A stretch of 64,000 bases of DNA from contig NZ_WJIE01000004.1 in NCBI RefSeq assembly GCF_009649845.1, forward strand, positions 186,001 to 250,000, read 5' to 3'. The notes beneath the pieces were generated by a model, which saw nothing but the letters and a program-made list of their open reading frames with translations, was not told where the DNA came from and did not search any database. Origin of the DNA: Polyangium spumosum. Lineage in GTDB: Bacteria; Myxococcota_A; Polyangia; Polyangiales; Polyangiaceae. Below are positions 44,462-53,511 of the stretch, piece after piece; the first letter of the stretch is position 1, and every line of letters starts with the position of its first letter. Position numbers and translations under genes: made by a program.

Positions 44462-46042
44462 ATGGAGCCGGAGCGTCAGGTCGAGATCCAGCTCGGCCAC
44501 ATGTGCAACAACCGATGCGTCTTCTGCGTCAGCGGCCAGGAGACGGCGCTCGGCCGCGCGCGGCCGCTCCCGCTCGCGCCGATCCTCGAGCAGATCCGGG
44601 CCGCGCGCGCGGCCGGGTACCAGAAGATCACGCTGCTCGGCGGCGAGCCCACGCTGCAGCCCGCCTTCCTCGACGTGGTGCGCGAGAGCGTCGCCCTCGG
44701 CTTCGAGGAGATCGTGATCTTCACGAACGGCGTGAAGACGGCCCGCGCCGCGTTCGTGGACGAGATCCTGCAAACTGGGGGAAATTTCACGTTTCGCTTC
44801 TCGATCCAGGGCGCGACCGAGGAGGCTCACGAGCGCACGACGCGCAAGGATGGATCGTTCGCCCGCATCGTGCAGTCGATGCATCACGTGCGGGCGCGCG
44901 GGCAGCGGCTCACCGTGAACATGTGTGTCGTCCAGTCGAACTACGAATCGGTGGACGCGTTCCCGGCGCTGCTCCTGCCGCTCGGCGCCTCGCAGCTCCA
45001 CCTCGACATGGTGCGCCCGCTCGACGCGGGCGTGCGCACGGAGGAGGAGCTCGCGGCCATGATCCCGCGCTACCGGAGCCTCGTCGGCCCCCTCGAGCGA
45101 ATGGTGCAGGGGTTTCCGGAGGATTTCGACGTGAACATCGGGAACCTCCCGTATTGTCTCGCCCCGCACCTCGCGCGCGTCATCCACCACGACGGCGAAA
45201 AGACGATGACCATCGCCGTCGACGGGGAGAAGACGCTCAGCAAGCCCTGGGACAAGTACCTCGTCAAGCGGCGGGACAAATCGAAGCCCACGAGCTGCGG
45301 GGCTTGCGTCTTCGACGGGCGTTGTAATGGCGTGTTCGAGAAGTATCGGGAAATGTACGGCGACGAGGAGTTCGTCGCCGTGACGCCCGAGCGCCTCGCC
45401 GAGGTCGATCCCGGCCGGCGGCTCTTCTCGGTGCACGCGCGGGCCCTCGTGGCGCGGGCGTTCGCCGGGTTCGTCCCGCCAAAGCCATTTTCGCGCGTCA
45501 CCCTCACGGAGCTCGGCGAGCGGGCGGTCGAGGTGCGGCTCGAAGGGGACGAGAGCCTCGCGATCACGCTGCGCCCGCGGGCCGAAGGGGAGGGGATCGC
45601 CGGGGCGGGCTGGTTCTCCGTGCACGTCGCGGCCGCGCCCGCGGATCGAGAGGTGTTTCGCGGCGGGATCCTCGCCCTCGGCGAGAGGTTGTCCCGGCAC
45701 GTGACGTTCGTGCACCCGATCGCGGAGGACGCGGCGGCGACGCTCTCGCGATCGATCGCGGCCCGTCTCTCGCTCCTGCGGCGGCGCGCGCCGTTCGGCG
45801 CCCTCGCGTGGAGGGACGTGCGCGTCGAGCAGGAGGGGCGGCGCGTCGAGCTCGCCTTCGAAGCGCCATCGGGGGAGCGGGCGTGGGTTTGGCTCGGTGA
45901 AACAAACGGAAAACCCGTGGGCGGGTATCGCGTGGGGGACGGCGAGCCCTCGGCCGAGGTCATCGAGGGGCTCAGGGCCGTGCTCGCGGCGCTCTCGCCG
46001 GGCGGGATCGGCGCGCGGACCACGCAGGCCTCGCGGGCTTGA
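44462..46042 (+). CDS. Radical SAM protein with C-terminal Cys cluster
   Basis: A 526-residue radical SAM enzyme. The [4Fe-4S] motif is CNNRCVFC (Cys15, 19 and 22). The GGEP motif is LLGGEPTLQP and the later barrel strands include FRFSIQGATEEAHE. At about residue 280 CGACVFDGRCNGVFEKY provides extra Cys residues like an abbreviated SPASM/twitch auxiliary-cluster site. The last 220 residues form an additional domain without known motifs (ERAVEVRLEGDESLAI, GWFSVHVAAA). Reaction unknown: such enzymes modify peptides, sugars or cofactors. A 91-residue acidic protein gene follows 65 bases downstream, which could be a partner. ATG at 44462. Confidence 0.88.
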   Translation: MEPERQVEIQLGHMCNNRCVFCVSGQETALGRARPLPLAPILEQIRAARAAGYQKITLLGGEPTLQPAFLDVVRESVALGFEEIVIFTNGVKTARAAFVDEILQTGGNFTFRFSIQGATEEAHERTTRKDGSFARIVQSMHHVRARGQRLTVNMCVVQSNYESVDAFPALLLPLGASQLHLDMVRPLDAGVRTEEELAAMIPRYRSLVGPLERMVQGFPEDFDVNIGNLPYCLAPHLARVIHHDGEKTMTIAVDGEKTLSKPWDKYLVKRRDKSKPTSCGACVFDGRCNGVFEKYREMYGDEEFVAVTPERLAEVDPGRRLFSVHARALVARAFAGFVPPKPFSRVTLTELGERAVEVRLEGDESLAITLRPRAEGEGIAGAGWFSVHVAAAPADREVFRGGILALGERLSRHVTFVHPIAEDAAATLSRSIAARLSLLRRRAPFGALAWRDVRVEQEGRRVELAFEAPSGERAWVWLGETNGKPVGGYRVGDGEPSAEVIEGLRAVLAALSPGGIGARTTQASRA

Positions 46043-46107
46043 CGGCCCCGACGGAAGGCTAGCGTTTCGTCCACGCCGGCCCCATGGGGAACACGCTGGA
46101 GGGCATC

Positions 46108-46383
46108 ATGGGGAAGGACCGAACCTGGCCTTTTGATCGGGGCGACGCGGACGGCGGGCAACCTCGGAGGCAAGAGGACGTACCCGGCGTGCGCGGCGGG
46201 GCGATCTCCCAGGACATCGGCGGCGAGCCGGCCTCGCGCCGCCCGCTGGGCGACGAGGGCGGCGCCGGCGCTTATCCGGGCGGCCCGACGTACTCGGAGG
46301 GGACGGAAGAGACGACGAACGCAGAAAATTGGGTGCCCCCGACCGAGCAGATCAGCGGGCCGCCCGAGGAGCCGACCGATTAG
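46108..46383 (+). CDS. Small acidic hypothetical protein
   Basis: A 91-residue, Gly/Pro/Glu-rich, probably disordered protein beginning MGKDRTWPFDRGDADGG and ending ISGPPEEPTD. It has no Cys, no signal peptide and no recognised domain. ATG at 46108 is preferred because CTGGAGGG lies 4 bases upstream; ATG at 46084 would add eight residues. It follows the radical SAM gene. The reading frame keeps the expected third-position GC bias only moderately, so it may be a real small protein or a chance frame. Confidence 0.5.
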   Translation: MGKDRTWPFDRGDADGGQPRRQEDVPGVRGGAISQDIGGEPASRRPLGDEGGAGAYPGGPTYSEGTEETTNAENWVPPTEQISGPPEEPTD

Positions 46384-46660
46384 CGGTGGAGACGTCCCAC
46401 GCCTGCCAGGGGCGCGCGCGCCTTTGACGAATGCCCCGGGCGCGCGCCACCGGAGCAGGGAAAAGCCTTGTTTCCCGAGGGGCGGGCTCGACGTCGATAC
46501 CCGCGATCCCGGGCCCGTGATTGCGCACTTCGGAATGCCGGTGGGAGGTGGCGTGCCCCGGGGGGCCGGGTCATGCTCCGCGGGACCAGGCCGCTGCCGG
46601 TGTTCGCGTGCAGATCCGCGCTGATTCGGGGCGGGCGCGCGGGGCCGCGGGGGAGACGGG

Positions 46661-47788
46661 ATGCAAGAGCTCGAGCTACGGCAGAAGCCCACTAGCGCGG
46701 GCGCGGACGAACCCGTCCGCGCGGCGATCTCCACGCAACGCTTCACGGGGGCCGCGTCGCTCGCGCTCGTCGGAGGCGCCTGGGACACGCTCGACGGGCT
46801 GCAGGAGACGCCCATGCAAGAGCGGCTCTGGACGGAGAGCTGGCTCTCGGCGAGCGGCACGTCCGATCGATTGCGTGTCCTCTGGGCGAACGCGCCCTGC
46901 GAGCTGCCCGCGATTGCCGCGTTCGTCCATCACGGCGGGCTCTCGCCTTCGCTGATGCCCGCCGGGGCCGTCGAGCTCGGCGAGCCCGTCGATCTGTCCC
47001 GCGGCGGGCCCGCGGCGCTCGGGGCGCTTTGCCGGGCGCTCGCCCGCGAGCCTCACCCGATCCACCTGCCGCGTATCGTCGCGAGCTCGCCGACGATCGC
47101 GGCCCTGCGCGCGGCCTACCGTCGCCGCGGCGTCGTCCGTATCGCTCCCGCGAAGCCGTATCCGTTCGTCCCGCTCGACGCCTCCTGGGTCGAGCCCGAG
47201 CGGCACCTCTCGTCGCGGAGGCGCCAGGATCTGCGGCGCGCGGAGCGGCACGCCGCGCGGATGGGCCAAATGTCGTATTCGTTCCTCGCGCCTTCGGCGG
47301 AGGAGGCGGAGGCCGTCCTCGACGAGGCGTTCCGCGTGGAGGCCGCCGGCTGGAAGGGCCGCGAGCGCACCGCGTTGTCGTGTGACCCGGTCGTCGGCGC
47401 GTTTTTCAGGACATACGCGCTCGGCGCCGCGCGCCGCGGGATCCTGCGGGTCGCGCTGCTCCGCGTGGGCGGGCGGGCGGCGGCGATGCAGCTCGCGGTC
47501 GCGCAGGCCGGGCGGTACTGGCTGCTCAAGATCGGTTATGACGAGGCGTTCGCGCCCGCCTCGCCGGGCATCTTGCTCCTCCGGGAGAGCCTACGTTACG
47601 CGGCCGAGCAGGGCCACGCGTCGTACGAGTTCCTCGGCGGCGTCGCGCCCTGGATCAAGCCGTGGACGAGCGAGGAGCGCGCCACGGTTTCGCTCAGCGC
47701 GTATCCGATGAGCCTCGCCGGCGCCTCCGCGTTGTCGGGCCGGGCCGCGGCGAGCGTGATTCGTAAATTGAGGAGCCGCTTTTCATGA
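46661..47788 (+). CDS. GNAT/FemAB-like acetyltransferase (CelD/BcsL-type)
   Basis: A 375-residue protein of the double-GNAT kind often annotated as GNAT N-acetyltransferase or cellulose-biosynthesis CelD-like. Landmarks are SSRRRQDLRRAERHAARMG (about residues 187-205), DEAFRVEAAGWKG, AMQLAVAQAGRYWLLKIGYD, the LLRESLRYAAEQG helix and YEFLGGVAPWIKPW. In relatives these surround the acyl-CoA site; the acceptor is usually a cell-surface polymer or lipid. ATG at 46661 follows GGGGGAGA. The stop overlaps the start of the proline-dehydrogenase-like gene by 4 bases (ATGA at 47785), a strong coupling signal. Confidence 0.82.
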   Translation: MQELELRQKPTSAGADEPVRAAISTQRFTGAASLALVGGAWDTLDGLQETPMQERLWTESWLSASGTSDRLRVLWANAPCELPAIAAFVHHGGLSPSLMPAGAVELGEPVDLSRGGPAALGALCRALAREPHPIHLPRIVASSPTIAALRAAYRRRGVVRIAPAKPYPFVPLDASWVEPERHLSSRRRQDLRRAERHAARMGQMSYSFLAPSAEEAEAVLDEAFRVEAAGWKGRERTALSCDPVVGAFFRTYALGAARRGILRVALLRVGGRAAAMQLAVAQAGRYWLLKIGYDEAFAPASPGILLLRESLRYAAEQGHASYEFLGGVAPWIKPWTSEERATVSLSAYPMSLAGASALSGRAAASVIRKLRSRFS

Positions 47789-48684
47789 GTGACACCTTCC
47801 AGGGTCTGAAGCAGGCCGCGCTCGCGGCGTGGGGGCCGCTCGAGAGGCGCGCGGGTCGCGCCTATTTCGCGGGGCCGAAGGTCGCGGACGCTCTCTCGGT
47901 CTCCCAGGGGTTCTGGGACGCGGGGATGGGCGTGGTCATCTGTTTCTGGAACGGCGAGGGCGCCTCCCCGCGGACCGTGGCGAACCGCTGCCTGACCGCG
48001 CTGGAGGCGTTCGCCGAGGCGGAGGGAGACCATTACCTCGCGATCAAGGCGCCTTCGCTCGGGTTCTCCCGCGAGCTCGTCGGGGAGATCGTGGCGAGCG
48101 CGGCGCGTGGCTCCGTGCGGGTGCATTTCGACGCGCAGCGGCCGGAGGCCGTGGAGCGGACGCGGAAGCTCGCGGAGAGCGTCATGGGCAGCGGGGCGAC
48201 CATTGGATTCACGTTGCCCGGTCGTTTCGCGCGGAGCGCGCGGGACGCGGCCTGGGCGGCGCGGCGAGGTTTGCCCGTGCGCGTGGTGAAGGGGCAGGTG
48301 CCGGATCCTGCGGCGCCCGGGCTCGACCCGCGGGCGGGGTTCCTCGCCGTCGTGGACGCGCTCGCGGGCAAGGCGCGGCACGTGGGGGTGGCCTCGCACG
48401 ACGCGACGCTCGTGCGGGAGGCGCTCGAGCGGCTCGTTTCGAACGGGACGCCGTGCGAGCTCGAATTGCTCCTCGGATTGCCGTTCGGGCCGGCGCTGCG
48501 GGAGGCGCGTACGTTTGGCGTGCCCGCGCGGATCTACGTGCCTTTTGGCGAGGCTCGATTGCCGTACCACATCACGGAGGCGCGGCGGAACCCTCGGGTG
48601 TTCGCCTGGCTCGCCCGGGATCTGTGGCGCGCGGAGACAGGGAAGCGCGAGAAGATGCCCGGGTGGACTAGCGCCCCCGCTTGA
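47785..48684 (+). CDS. Proline dehydrogenase-like protein
   Basis: A 299-residue protein of the PRODH/PutA catalytic TIM-barrel type. Characteristic segments: LAIKAPSLGF, VRVHFDAQRPEAVE, VRVVKGQVPDP, HVGVASHD, ELELLLGLPFG, and the flavin/substrate end RIYVPFGEARLPYHI followed by RRNPRVF. Proline dehydrogenase oxidises proline to pyrroline-5-carboxylate using FAD. The protein is near the size of monofunctional bacterial enzymes (about 300), but no P5C dehydrogenase is adjacent and the pairing with a GNAT suggests a specialised substrate. It overlaps the GNAT gene by 4 bases and its 3' end overlaps the convergent SDR gene by 17 bases. Confidence 0.82.
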   Translation: MSDTFQGLKQAALAAWGPLERRAGRAYFAGPKVADALSVSQGFWDAGMGVVICFWNGEGASPRTVANRCLTALEAFAEAEGDHYLAIKAPSLGFSRELVGEIVASAARGSVRVHFDAQRPEAVERTRKLAESVMGSGATIGFTLPGRFARSARDAAWAARRGLPVRVVKGQVPDPAAPGLDPRAGFLAVVDALAGKARHVGVASHDATLVREALERLVSNGTPCELELLLGLPFGPALREARTFGVPARIYVPFGEARLPYHITEARRNPRVFAWLARDLWRAETGKREKMPGWTSAPA

Positions 48685-49480
48685 TTCGCTCCTGCGCCTT
48701 TCGACCCTTCTTCATGAGGATCGGCTCGAGCCAGCGCGAGGCCGCCGGCGCCGTGTTCGCCGCGCGCGCCAGGACCCCTCGGCCGAGCGGCAACGTGATC
48801 TCGAGCGGGCGCTTCGGCAAAACCTCGTCCACGAGGGCGCGCTCGACGTCCTCGACGGTGAGCGGGCGCGGGCCGGAGAAGGTCATCGCGGCCTCGTCGT
48901 GGTCGACCTGCAAATCGAGCATGGGCGTCTGCACGGCGTCGGGCATGACCAGCGACACGGCGATCTCGTGCCGGGCGAGCTCCATCGCGGCGGCGAGCGA
49001 GAAGCCCCGGACCGCGAATTTCGACGCCGCATAAAGCGAGAGCCCCGGGACGGGCGCGAGCGACGCGAGCGAGCCGATGTTGACGATGTGCCCGCCCCGC
49101 CCTCGCCGGATCATCCGCGCCGCGGCGGCGCGCGTGCCGAGCACCGTGCCTTTCACGTTCACGTCGAGGTGGAAATCGACGTCCGCGGCCGTCAGATCCG
49201 TGACCCAGCCGGGCTTCAGCACGCCCGCGATGTTCATCACGACGTCGGGCCCGCCACCCTCGCGCTCGGCGAGATCGAGCGCCGCCTCCCAGTCCGCCTC
49301 CTCGCGCACGTCGAGTTTTACGCGACGAACGTTCGCCCCCCACGCGCCCTCCGCCGCGCGCCTCTCCAGCGCGGCGAGGTCCACGTCCGTCGCCACGACG
49401 GCGTCGCCGCGGCGCGCGAAGACGCCCGTCATGTGCGCGCCGATTCCACTCGCGCAGCCTGTCAAGACCAGCACGGCCAT
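48668..49480 (-). CDS. Short-chain dehydrogenase/reductase
   Basis: A 270-residue classical SDR. The nucleotide-binding TGCASGIG is at residues 8-15, NIAG at about 83, the catalytic Ser is in HIVNIGSLASL, and the YAASK motif supplies Tyr and Lys. An Asp at the end of strand 2 (ATDVDLAAL) suggests NAD preference. The C-terminus is basic (KKGRKAQERIKRGR). Substrate unknown. It follows the metallo-beta-lactamase-fold gene on the minus strand after 9 bases, so both are probably co-transcribed. Confidence 0.93.
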   Translation of the reverse strand: MAVLVLTGCASGIGAHMTGVFARRGDAVVATDVDLAALERRAAEGAWGANVRRVKLDVREEADWEAALDLAEREGGGPDVVMNIAGVLKPGWVTDLTAADVDFHLDVNVKGTVLGTRAAAARMIRRGRGGHIVNIGSLASLAPVPGLSLYAASKFAVRGFSLAAAMELARHEIAVSLVMPDAVQTPMLDLQVDHDEAAMTFSGPRPLTVEDVERALVDEVLPKRPLEITLPLGRGVLARAANTAPAASRWLEPILMKKGRKAQERIKRGR

Positions 49481-49489
49481 TCTCTCCTC

Positions 49490-50608
49490 CTACGCCGTTA
49501 GCGCCGCCCCGGCGGCGCGCGGCCGAATGTCTCCACGCGCGGGCCGCGCGGGTTTGCCCAGCGTGAGATCGCCGAACGAGAACGTCGGCGTGACGCCGGG
49601 GAACAGGAAATACGGGCTCAGCTCCGACGAGCAGACCATCCCCGGGAAATCCGGGTTTTGTCGGGACGCACCCGCCACTTCTTTCTCCTGCACCATCGAG
49701 ATGTACTGGTCGAGCCCGCGCTCCAGGGTGTTGCCGTTGAGCACGACCTCCATCCCCGTCTCCTCCGCATACCTCCGGAGGCCCGGGATCCGCGAGGCGC
49801 GCGGGGCATACGCGTCGGGGCCGACGCCGTTCTCGCTGGTCACGAAGATCCCCTCGCTCGTCCGCGCCACGATCGAATGGTTCCCCTCGGTATGGCCGGG
49901 CGTCGCCATCAGGACGACGCTCTCGCCGAGCTTCGTGTCTCCATCGAGCAGGACGATCCGCGAGGGATCGAGGCCGTCGATCCCGCCCGGGCAATACCAG
50001 TCCCGCTGCGGCGGCAGGAGCGCGAGCGTGCTCTCCCATTCTTGCCGCATCACGAGCAGCTTCGCCCGCGGGAACAGGCCGGGGCGCCCGTGCGCGCCGA
50101 GCCATCGGCGCACGTCCTGCGTGTGCAGGTGATCGTACGTGATGTAATCGACGTCCTCGGGCGAGAGCCCCGCCTCGGCGAGGCAAAACTCCACCGTGCC
50201 GATCTCGGGCGCGATGAGGCGCTGGCCGAGCTCCTGGAAGGGGCCGAAGCTCCCGCCGAGGCGCTTGAAGAAGGGCGTCTCGGCATTGGCGCGGACGTCG
50301 GAGGGCGAGACGAGCAGCGTGCGGAGCTGTCCTTCGGCCTCGAACTGCACGAGGAAGACGCGGTTCAGGATGTGCACGAACGGCGTCGGGCCGCGGAAGG
50401 CGTCGCGCAGGGCATATCGCGTGGGATAAGGGACACGCACGAGCGAGCGGGATCGATAACAGGCGACCGGCGGCGCCGAGAGCAGCTCTTCGCGGAGCCG
50501 CGCCGCGCGCTTGCGGACCTCGCGCAGGCGGTCCTCGGGGCGGGACGCGTCACGGGCGCCCGCGAAGACGTCGATCGGTCGGAGCACGGGGTCCTTGGGT
50601 TCAGGCAT
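49490..50608 (-). CDS. Metallo-beta-lactamase-fold hydrolase
   Basis: A 372-residue MBL-fold enzyme. Metal-ligand motifs are YDHLHTQDVRRW (H-x-H-x-x-D form) near residue 160 and TPGHTEGNHSIV near 235; an Asp in the VTSENGVGPDAY region may complete the site. The N-terminal 90 residues, with VPYPTRYALRDAFRG, are an extension to the core fold. Such enzymes hydrolyse thioesters, lactones or phosphoesters. The SDR gene starts 9 bases after its stop; together they could act in one small catabolic or lipid pathway, but the substrate is not evident. ATG at 50608. Confidence 0.87.
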   Translation of the reverse strand: MPEPKDPVLRPIDVFAGARDASRPEDRLREVRKRAARLREELLSAPPVACYRSRSLVRVPYPTRYALRDAFRGPTPFVHILNRVFLVQFEAEGQLRTLLVSPSDVRANAETPFFKRLGGSFGPFQELGQRLIAPEIGTVEFCLAEAGLSPEDVDYITYDHLHTQDVRRWLGAHGRPGLFPRAKLLVMRQEWESTLALLPPQRDWYCPGGIDGLDPSRIVLLDGDTKLGESVVLMATPGHTEGNHSIVARTSEGIFVTSENGVGPDAYAPRASRIPGLRRYAEETGMEVVLNGNTLERGLDQYISMVQEKEVAGASRQNPDFPGMVCSSELSPYFLFPGVTPTFSFGDLTLGKPARPARGDIRPRAAGAALTA

Positions 50609-50801
50609 GCAATTCGCTCCTCGCTCGCGCCCCTGCCTACCACGGAGGCGCGCCGCCGAGAACCACCTCGAAATCGTGTCAACGTGTGTCTATTTGTGCC
50701 TCAACGGGTCGATGTCCGGACCGCGGGATCATGAAATGACACGGAAAATGAAAGGCACGGCGCGTGCTTCCTTCCGTCCGGCTGCCCGGAGGTCCCAACC
50801 C

Positions 50802-52175
50802 ATGAAGCTTTCCCACGCCCTCTTCCTTTCGATCCCCCTCGTCACCGCGATCGCGACCCATTCGGACGACGCCGCTGCCTGCGGCGGCTGTTTTCCCCCG
50901 CAGGACGAGTCGACGCAGGTGACGGGTCACCGGATGATCTTCTCGGTCTCGCAGACCTCGACCACCCTCTGGGACCAGATCGAATACTCCGGCGATCCCT
51001 CCTCGTTCGCCTGGATCCTGCCCATCAAGGGCCAGGTCCAGGTCGGTTTGTCCTCGGACGCGGTCTTCGCGGTCCTCAGCGAGCGCACCGCGACGAACAT
51101 CTTCGCGCCGCCCCTCAACTGCCCGCCGCCCCCCGAGTGCTGGGACAGCTGGGGCAGTGGCTCCTCGGGCGCCGGCGGCGCAGCCGGAGGGCCGGACAGC
51201 GGCGTCGACATCATCACGCAGGAGGTCGTCGGGCCTTACGACACCGTGCAGCTCTCGTCGGCGGATCCCGGCGCGCTGAAGACCTGGCTCACGACGAACG
51301 GCTACAACATCGACGCGGACATCGGGCCCATCATCGACGCCTACGTCGGCGAGGGCTTCGATTTCCTCGCGCTGAAGCTCGTCCCCGGCCAGGGCGTGAG
51401 CTCGATGCGCCCGGTCAGCATCACCTCGGCCGGCGCGGGCGTCACGCTGCCGCTGCGCATGGTCGCCGCGGGCACGGGCGCGTTCGCCCCGATGACGCTC
51501 TGGATCTTCGGCGAAGGTCGGTACGAGACGAAGAACTTCGCCTCGTTCGAGATCAACCCGGCCGACATCGTCTGGAACTGGGACGCGAACGAGTCGAACT
51601 ACGCGACGCTGAAGGACGACGCGTTCAAGGCCGCGGAGAACGCGAACTGGCTCAACCAGTACGCGCAGCCGACGTCGCCGTGGGACATTCGGAGCCGGCT
51701 GGAGCAGCTCGTGAACTTCCTGCCGGATCAGAGCGGCTACGGCGATCCGCAGGACGGCTGGGTGACGGCGATGGACGAGCTCAACGCCGACCTCGAGAAG
51801 ATGTTCGGCGGGATCAACGAGAGCTCGCTCTGGCTCACGCGCATCAACGCCGAGCTCGCGCGGGCGTCGCTGAACAAGGACCTCGCGCTCGGCGCGGCGA
51901 CGTCGCAAACGCCGGTCTCGAACTTCTTCCAGGCCACGAAGGCGATCGGCACGGCGCCCTCGTGCCCCTCGTACCCGCCCTGCGATCCGGGCACGGAGGA
52001 CCCCGGCTCGACGAGCGGCGGCTCCTGGTGGGGCAACCTGGGCGACGGCAAGCCAAACGGCAGCTCGAGCTCGAGCTGCGCCGTGTCGAACGGGACGGAG
52101 ACGACCGCCGCGCTCGGGCTCGTCGGCATCGCGCTCGGTTTGTCCGTGGCGCGCCGCCGAAAGGGCCGCAAGTAA
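50802..52175 (+). CDS. DUF2330 domain-containing surface protein with MYXO-CTERM-like tail
   Basis: A 457-residue exported protein. After the signal peptide (LSHALFLSIPLVTAIATHSDDAAAC) comes CGGCFPPQDESTQVTGHRM, the hallmark start of DUF2330. The domain then runs through WDQIEYSGDPSSFAWILPIKG and VGPYDTVQLSSADPGALKTW, ending near residue 390. A Ser/Gly-rich spacer leads to SSSCAVSNGTETTAALGLVG and an Arg-rich end (ARRRKGRK). This Cys, hydrophobic helix and basic cluster arrangement is that of MYXO-CTERM sorting tails, which are proposed to be cleaved at the Cys and displayed on the cell surface. ATG at 50802 follows GGAGG. The biochemical role is unknown. Confidence 0.88.
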   Translation: MKLSHALFLSIPLVTAIATHSDDAAACGGCFPPQDESTQVTGHRMIFSVSQTSTTLWDQIEYSGDPSSFAWILPIKGQVQVGLSSDAVFAVLSERTATNIFAPPLNCPPPPECWDSWGSGSSGAGGAAGGPDSGVDIITQEVVGPYDTVQLSSADPGALKTWLTTNGYNIDADIGPIIDAYVGEGFDFLALKLVPGQGVSSMRPVSITSAGAGVTLPLRMVAAGTGAFAPMTLWIFGEGRYETKNFASFEINPADIVWNWDANESNYATLKDDAFKAAENANWLNQYAQPTSPWDIRSRLEQLVNFLPDQSGYGDPQDGWVTAMDELNADLEKMFGGINESSLWLTRINAELARASLNKDLALGAATSQTPVSNFFQATKAIGTAPSCPSYPPCDPGTEDPGSTSGGSWWGNLGDGKPNGSSSSSCAVSNGTETTAALGLVGIALGLSVARRRKGRK

Positions 52176-52182
52176 GCGTCCT

Positions 52183-53349
52183 TCAAGCCGCCCGCGAGAG
52201 GCGCTCCGGCGGCGCGAAATGCGCCGGGGCGCCCCCGAGCCCCTCCTGCACCACCATGTCCCAGTAACGCGCCCCCGAGCGGATCGCCCGCTCGTGCGCC
52301 GCCGGCGAGCGCTTGCGCGCCTTCTCGGCCACACGCGTGACGGCGCGGAGCGCGTGGAAGCCCGCGACGAACGGGGTGCGCTCGATGCCGAGCTCGTCGG
52401 CGAGCGCGTCGCCGAGCAGCCCACGCGCGAAGCCGAGGCCGAGGCTCCGCCGGAGCGCGCCGAGCCGCCTCTCCTCGGCGGTCTTCGCTTGCTGGAGGGG
52501 CGACTCGAAGAGGGCACGCGTGAGCGCGCGGGAGTCGTCGTCCGGCCGGCCTTCCGTGGCCCGGATGAGGTTGCCGAGGTTCCACGCGTCGAACTCGCAC
52601 GTCGGCAGGAGCTCGGGATCCACGCCGATGAGGTGCCCCGAGTACCGCCAGAGGTGCATGAAGCACGCGGCCTCGTCGGGATCGATGTCGAGCCCGAACG
52701 CGCGCATCCCCTCGAGGAAGACCAGCGAGAAGAGCAGCGACGTGCCCGCCATGTCGTGCTGGTTCACGGGCAGCCCCCACGCCGCCGTGTCCCATCTCGG
52801 GGATCGCGCGAGCATGCGCCGGACCTTGGCGTGCATCAGGCGCACCTTCAGGGTGATCGCGAAGGCCTCGCCCGCGCGTGAGAGCCCGCCGGGCTGCGCC
52901 GTCGCCTGCACGAAGCGCGAGGTCTCGCCGAGGCGTCGCGGGGCGCGCTCGACGAGCTGACCCGAGAAGACGAGCGGCTTGTTGCCCCCGGGCGAGGCGT
53001 ACCCGAGCACGAGCGAGTAGGTGCCGAGCACCGCGCCCCCGAGGGGCCCGGAGCGCAGGAGCAGGTCGCCGCCGCGCCGGATCGCGTCCCAGTCGACCCA
53101 GGCGGGCACGTGGGAGGACCACGCGAGCAAGGCGCGCATCGCGGGGGGCAGGTCGAGCCCGGGCGCGTCGGGGTTCCGGAGGGCCTTGTCGAAGAGGGAA
53201 AAACCTCGGCTCGGCGGCGCGCCTTCCATCTCCTCGATGACCGCGTCGGCCAGCGGATCGCCGCGGAGCAAGAACGGCGCAAGACGGTCCACGCGGTCGC
53301 CGAAGCGCGCGCGAGCTTCCTCGAGGTTCTGGTATCGCGTGGGGAACAT
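52183..53349 (-). CDS. Oxygenase MpaB-family protein (DUF2236)
   Basis: A 388-residue member of the MpaB/DUF2236 (ER-bound oxygenase, latex-clearing protein-like) family. Landmarks: the KVRLMHAKVRRML helix near residue 175, GLPVNQHDMAGTSLLFS, and WRYSGHLIGVDPELLP. Conserved His and Arg in the first two are the heme-coordination candidates of the family. Bacterial members cleave carbon-carbon double bonds or have unknown roles. It has no signal peptide. ATG at 53349 is used; the frame remains open upstream without a clear ribosome-binding site. It is convergent with the DUF2330 gene (7 bases apart) and divergent from the OPT transporter gene. Confidence 0.87.
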   Translation of the reverse strand: MFPTRYQNLEEARARFGDRVDRLAPFLLRGDPLADAVIEEMEGAPPSRGFSLFDKALRNPDAPGLDLPPAMRALLAWSSHVPAWVDWDAIRRGGDLLLRSGPLGGAVLGTYSLVLGYASPGGNKPLVFSGQLVERAPRRLGETSRFVQATAQPGGLSRAGEAFAITLKVRLMHAKVRRMLARSPRWDTAAWGLPVNQHDMAGTSLLFSLVFLEGMRAFGLDIDPDEAACFMHLWRYSGHLIGVDPELLPTCEFDAWNLGNLIRATEGRPDDDSRALTRALFESPLQQAKTAEERRLGALRRSLGLGFARGLLGDALADELGIERTPFVAGFHALRAVTRVAEKARKRSPAAHERAIRSGARYWDMVVQEGLGGAPAHFAPPERLSRAA

Positions 53350-53511
53350 CGTGGCCCGGAGACCATAGGGGCAGTCGAGCCGGCTGGCGAGCGGGGGGCG
53401 GAGGTTCGTCCAGGATCTCCTCGGCCTCCCCCGAGGCGCGCTTCGCCGGACGTACGAGGTCACGATCCAGCGTTATGCGCGCCCGTCCGTGCTGCTAGCA
53501 TCCCGTTCCCG

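Noticed and set aside
46108-46383. Small protein as a RiPP precursor for the radical SAM enzyme
   Set aside because: It has no Cys or repeated core motif and no recognisable leader; kept only as a weak association in the findings.
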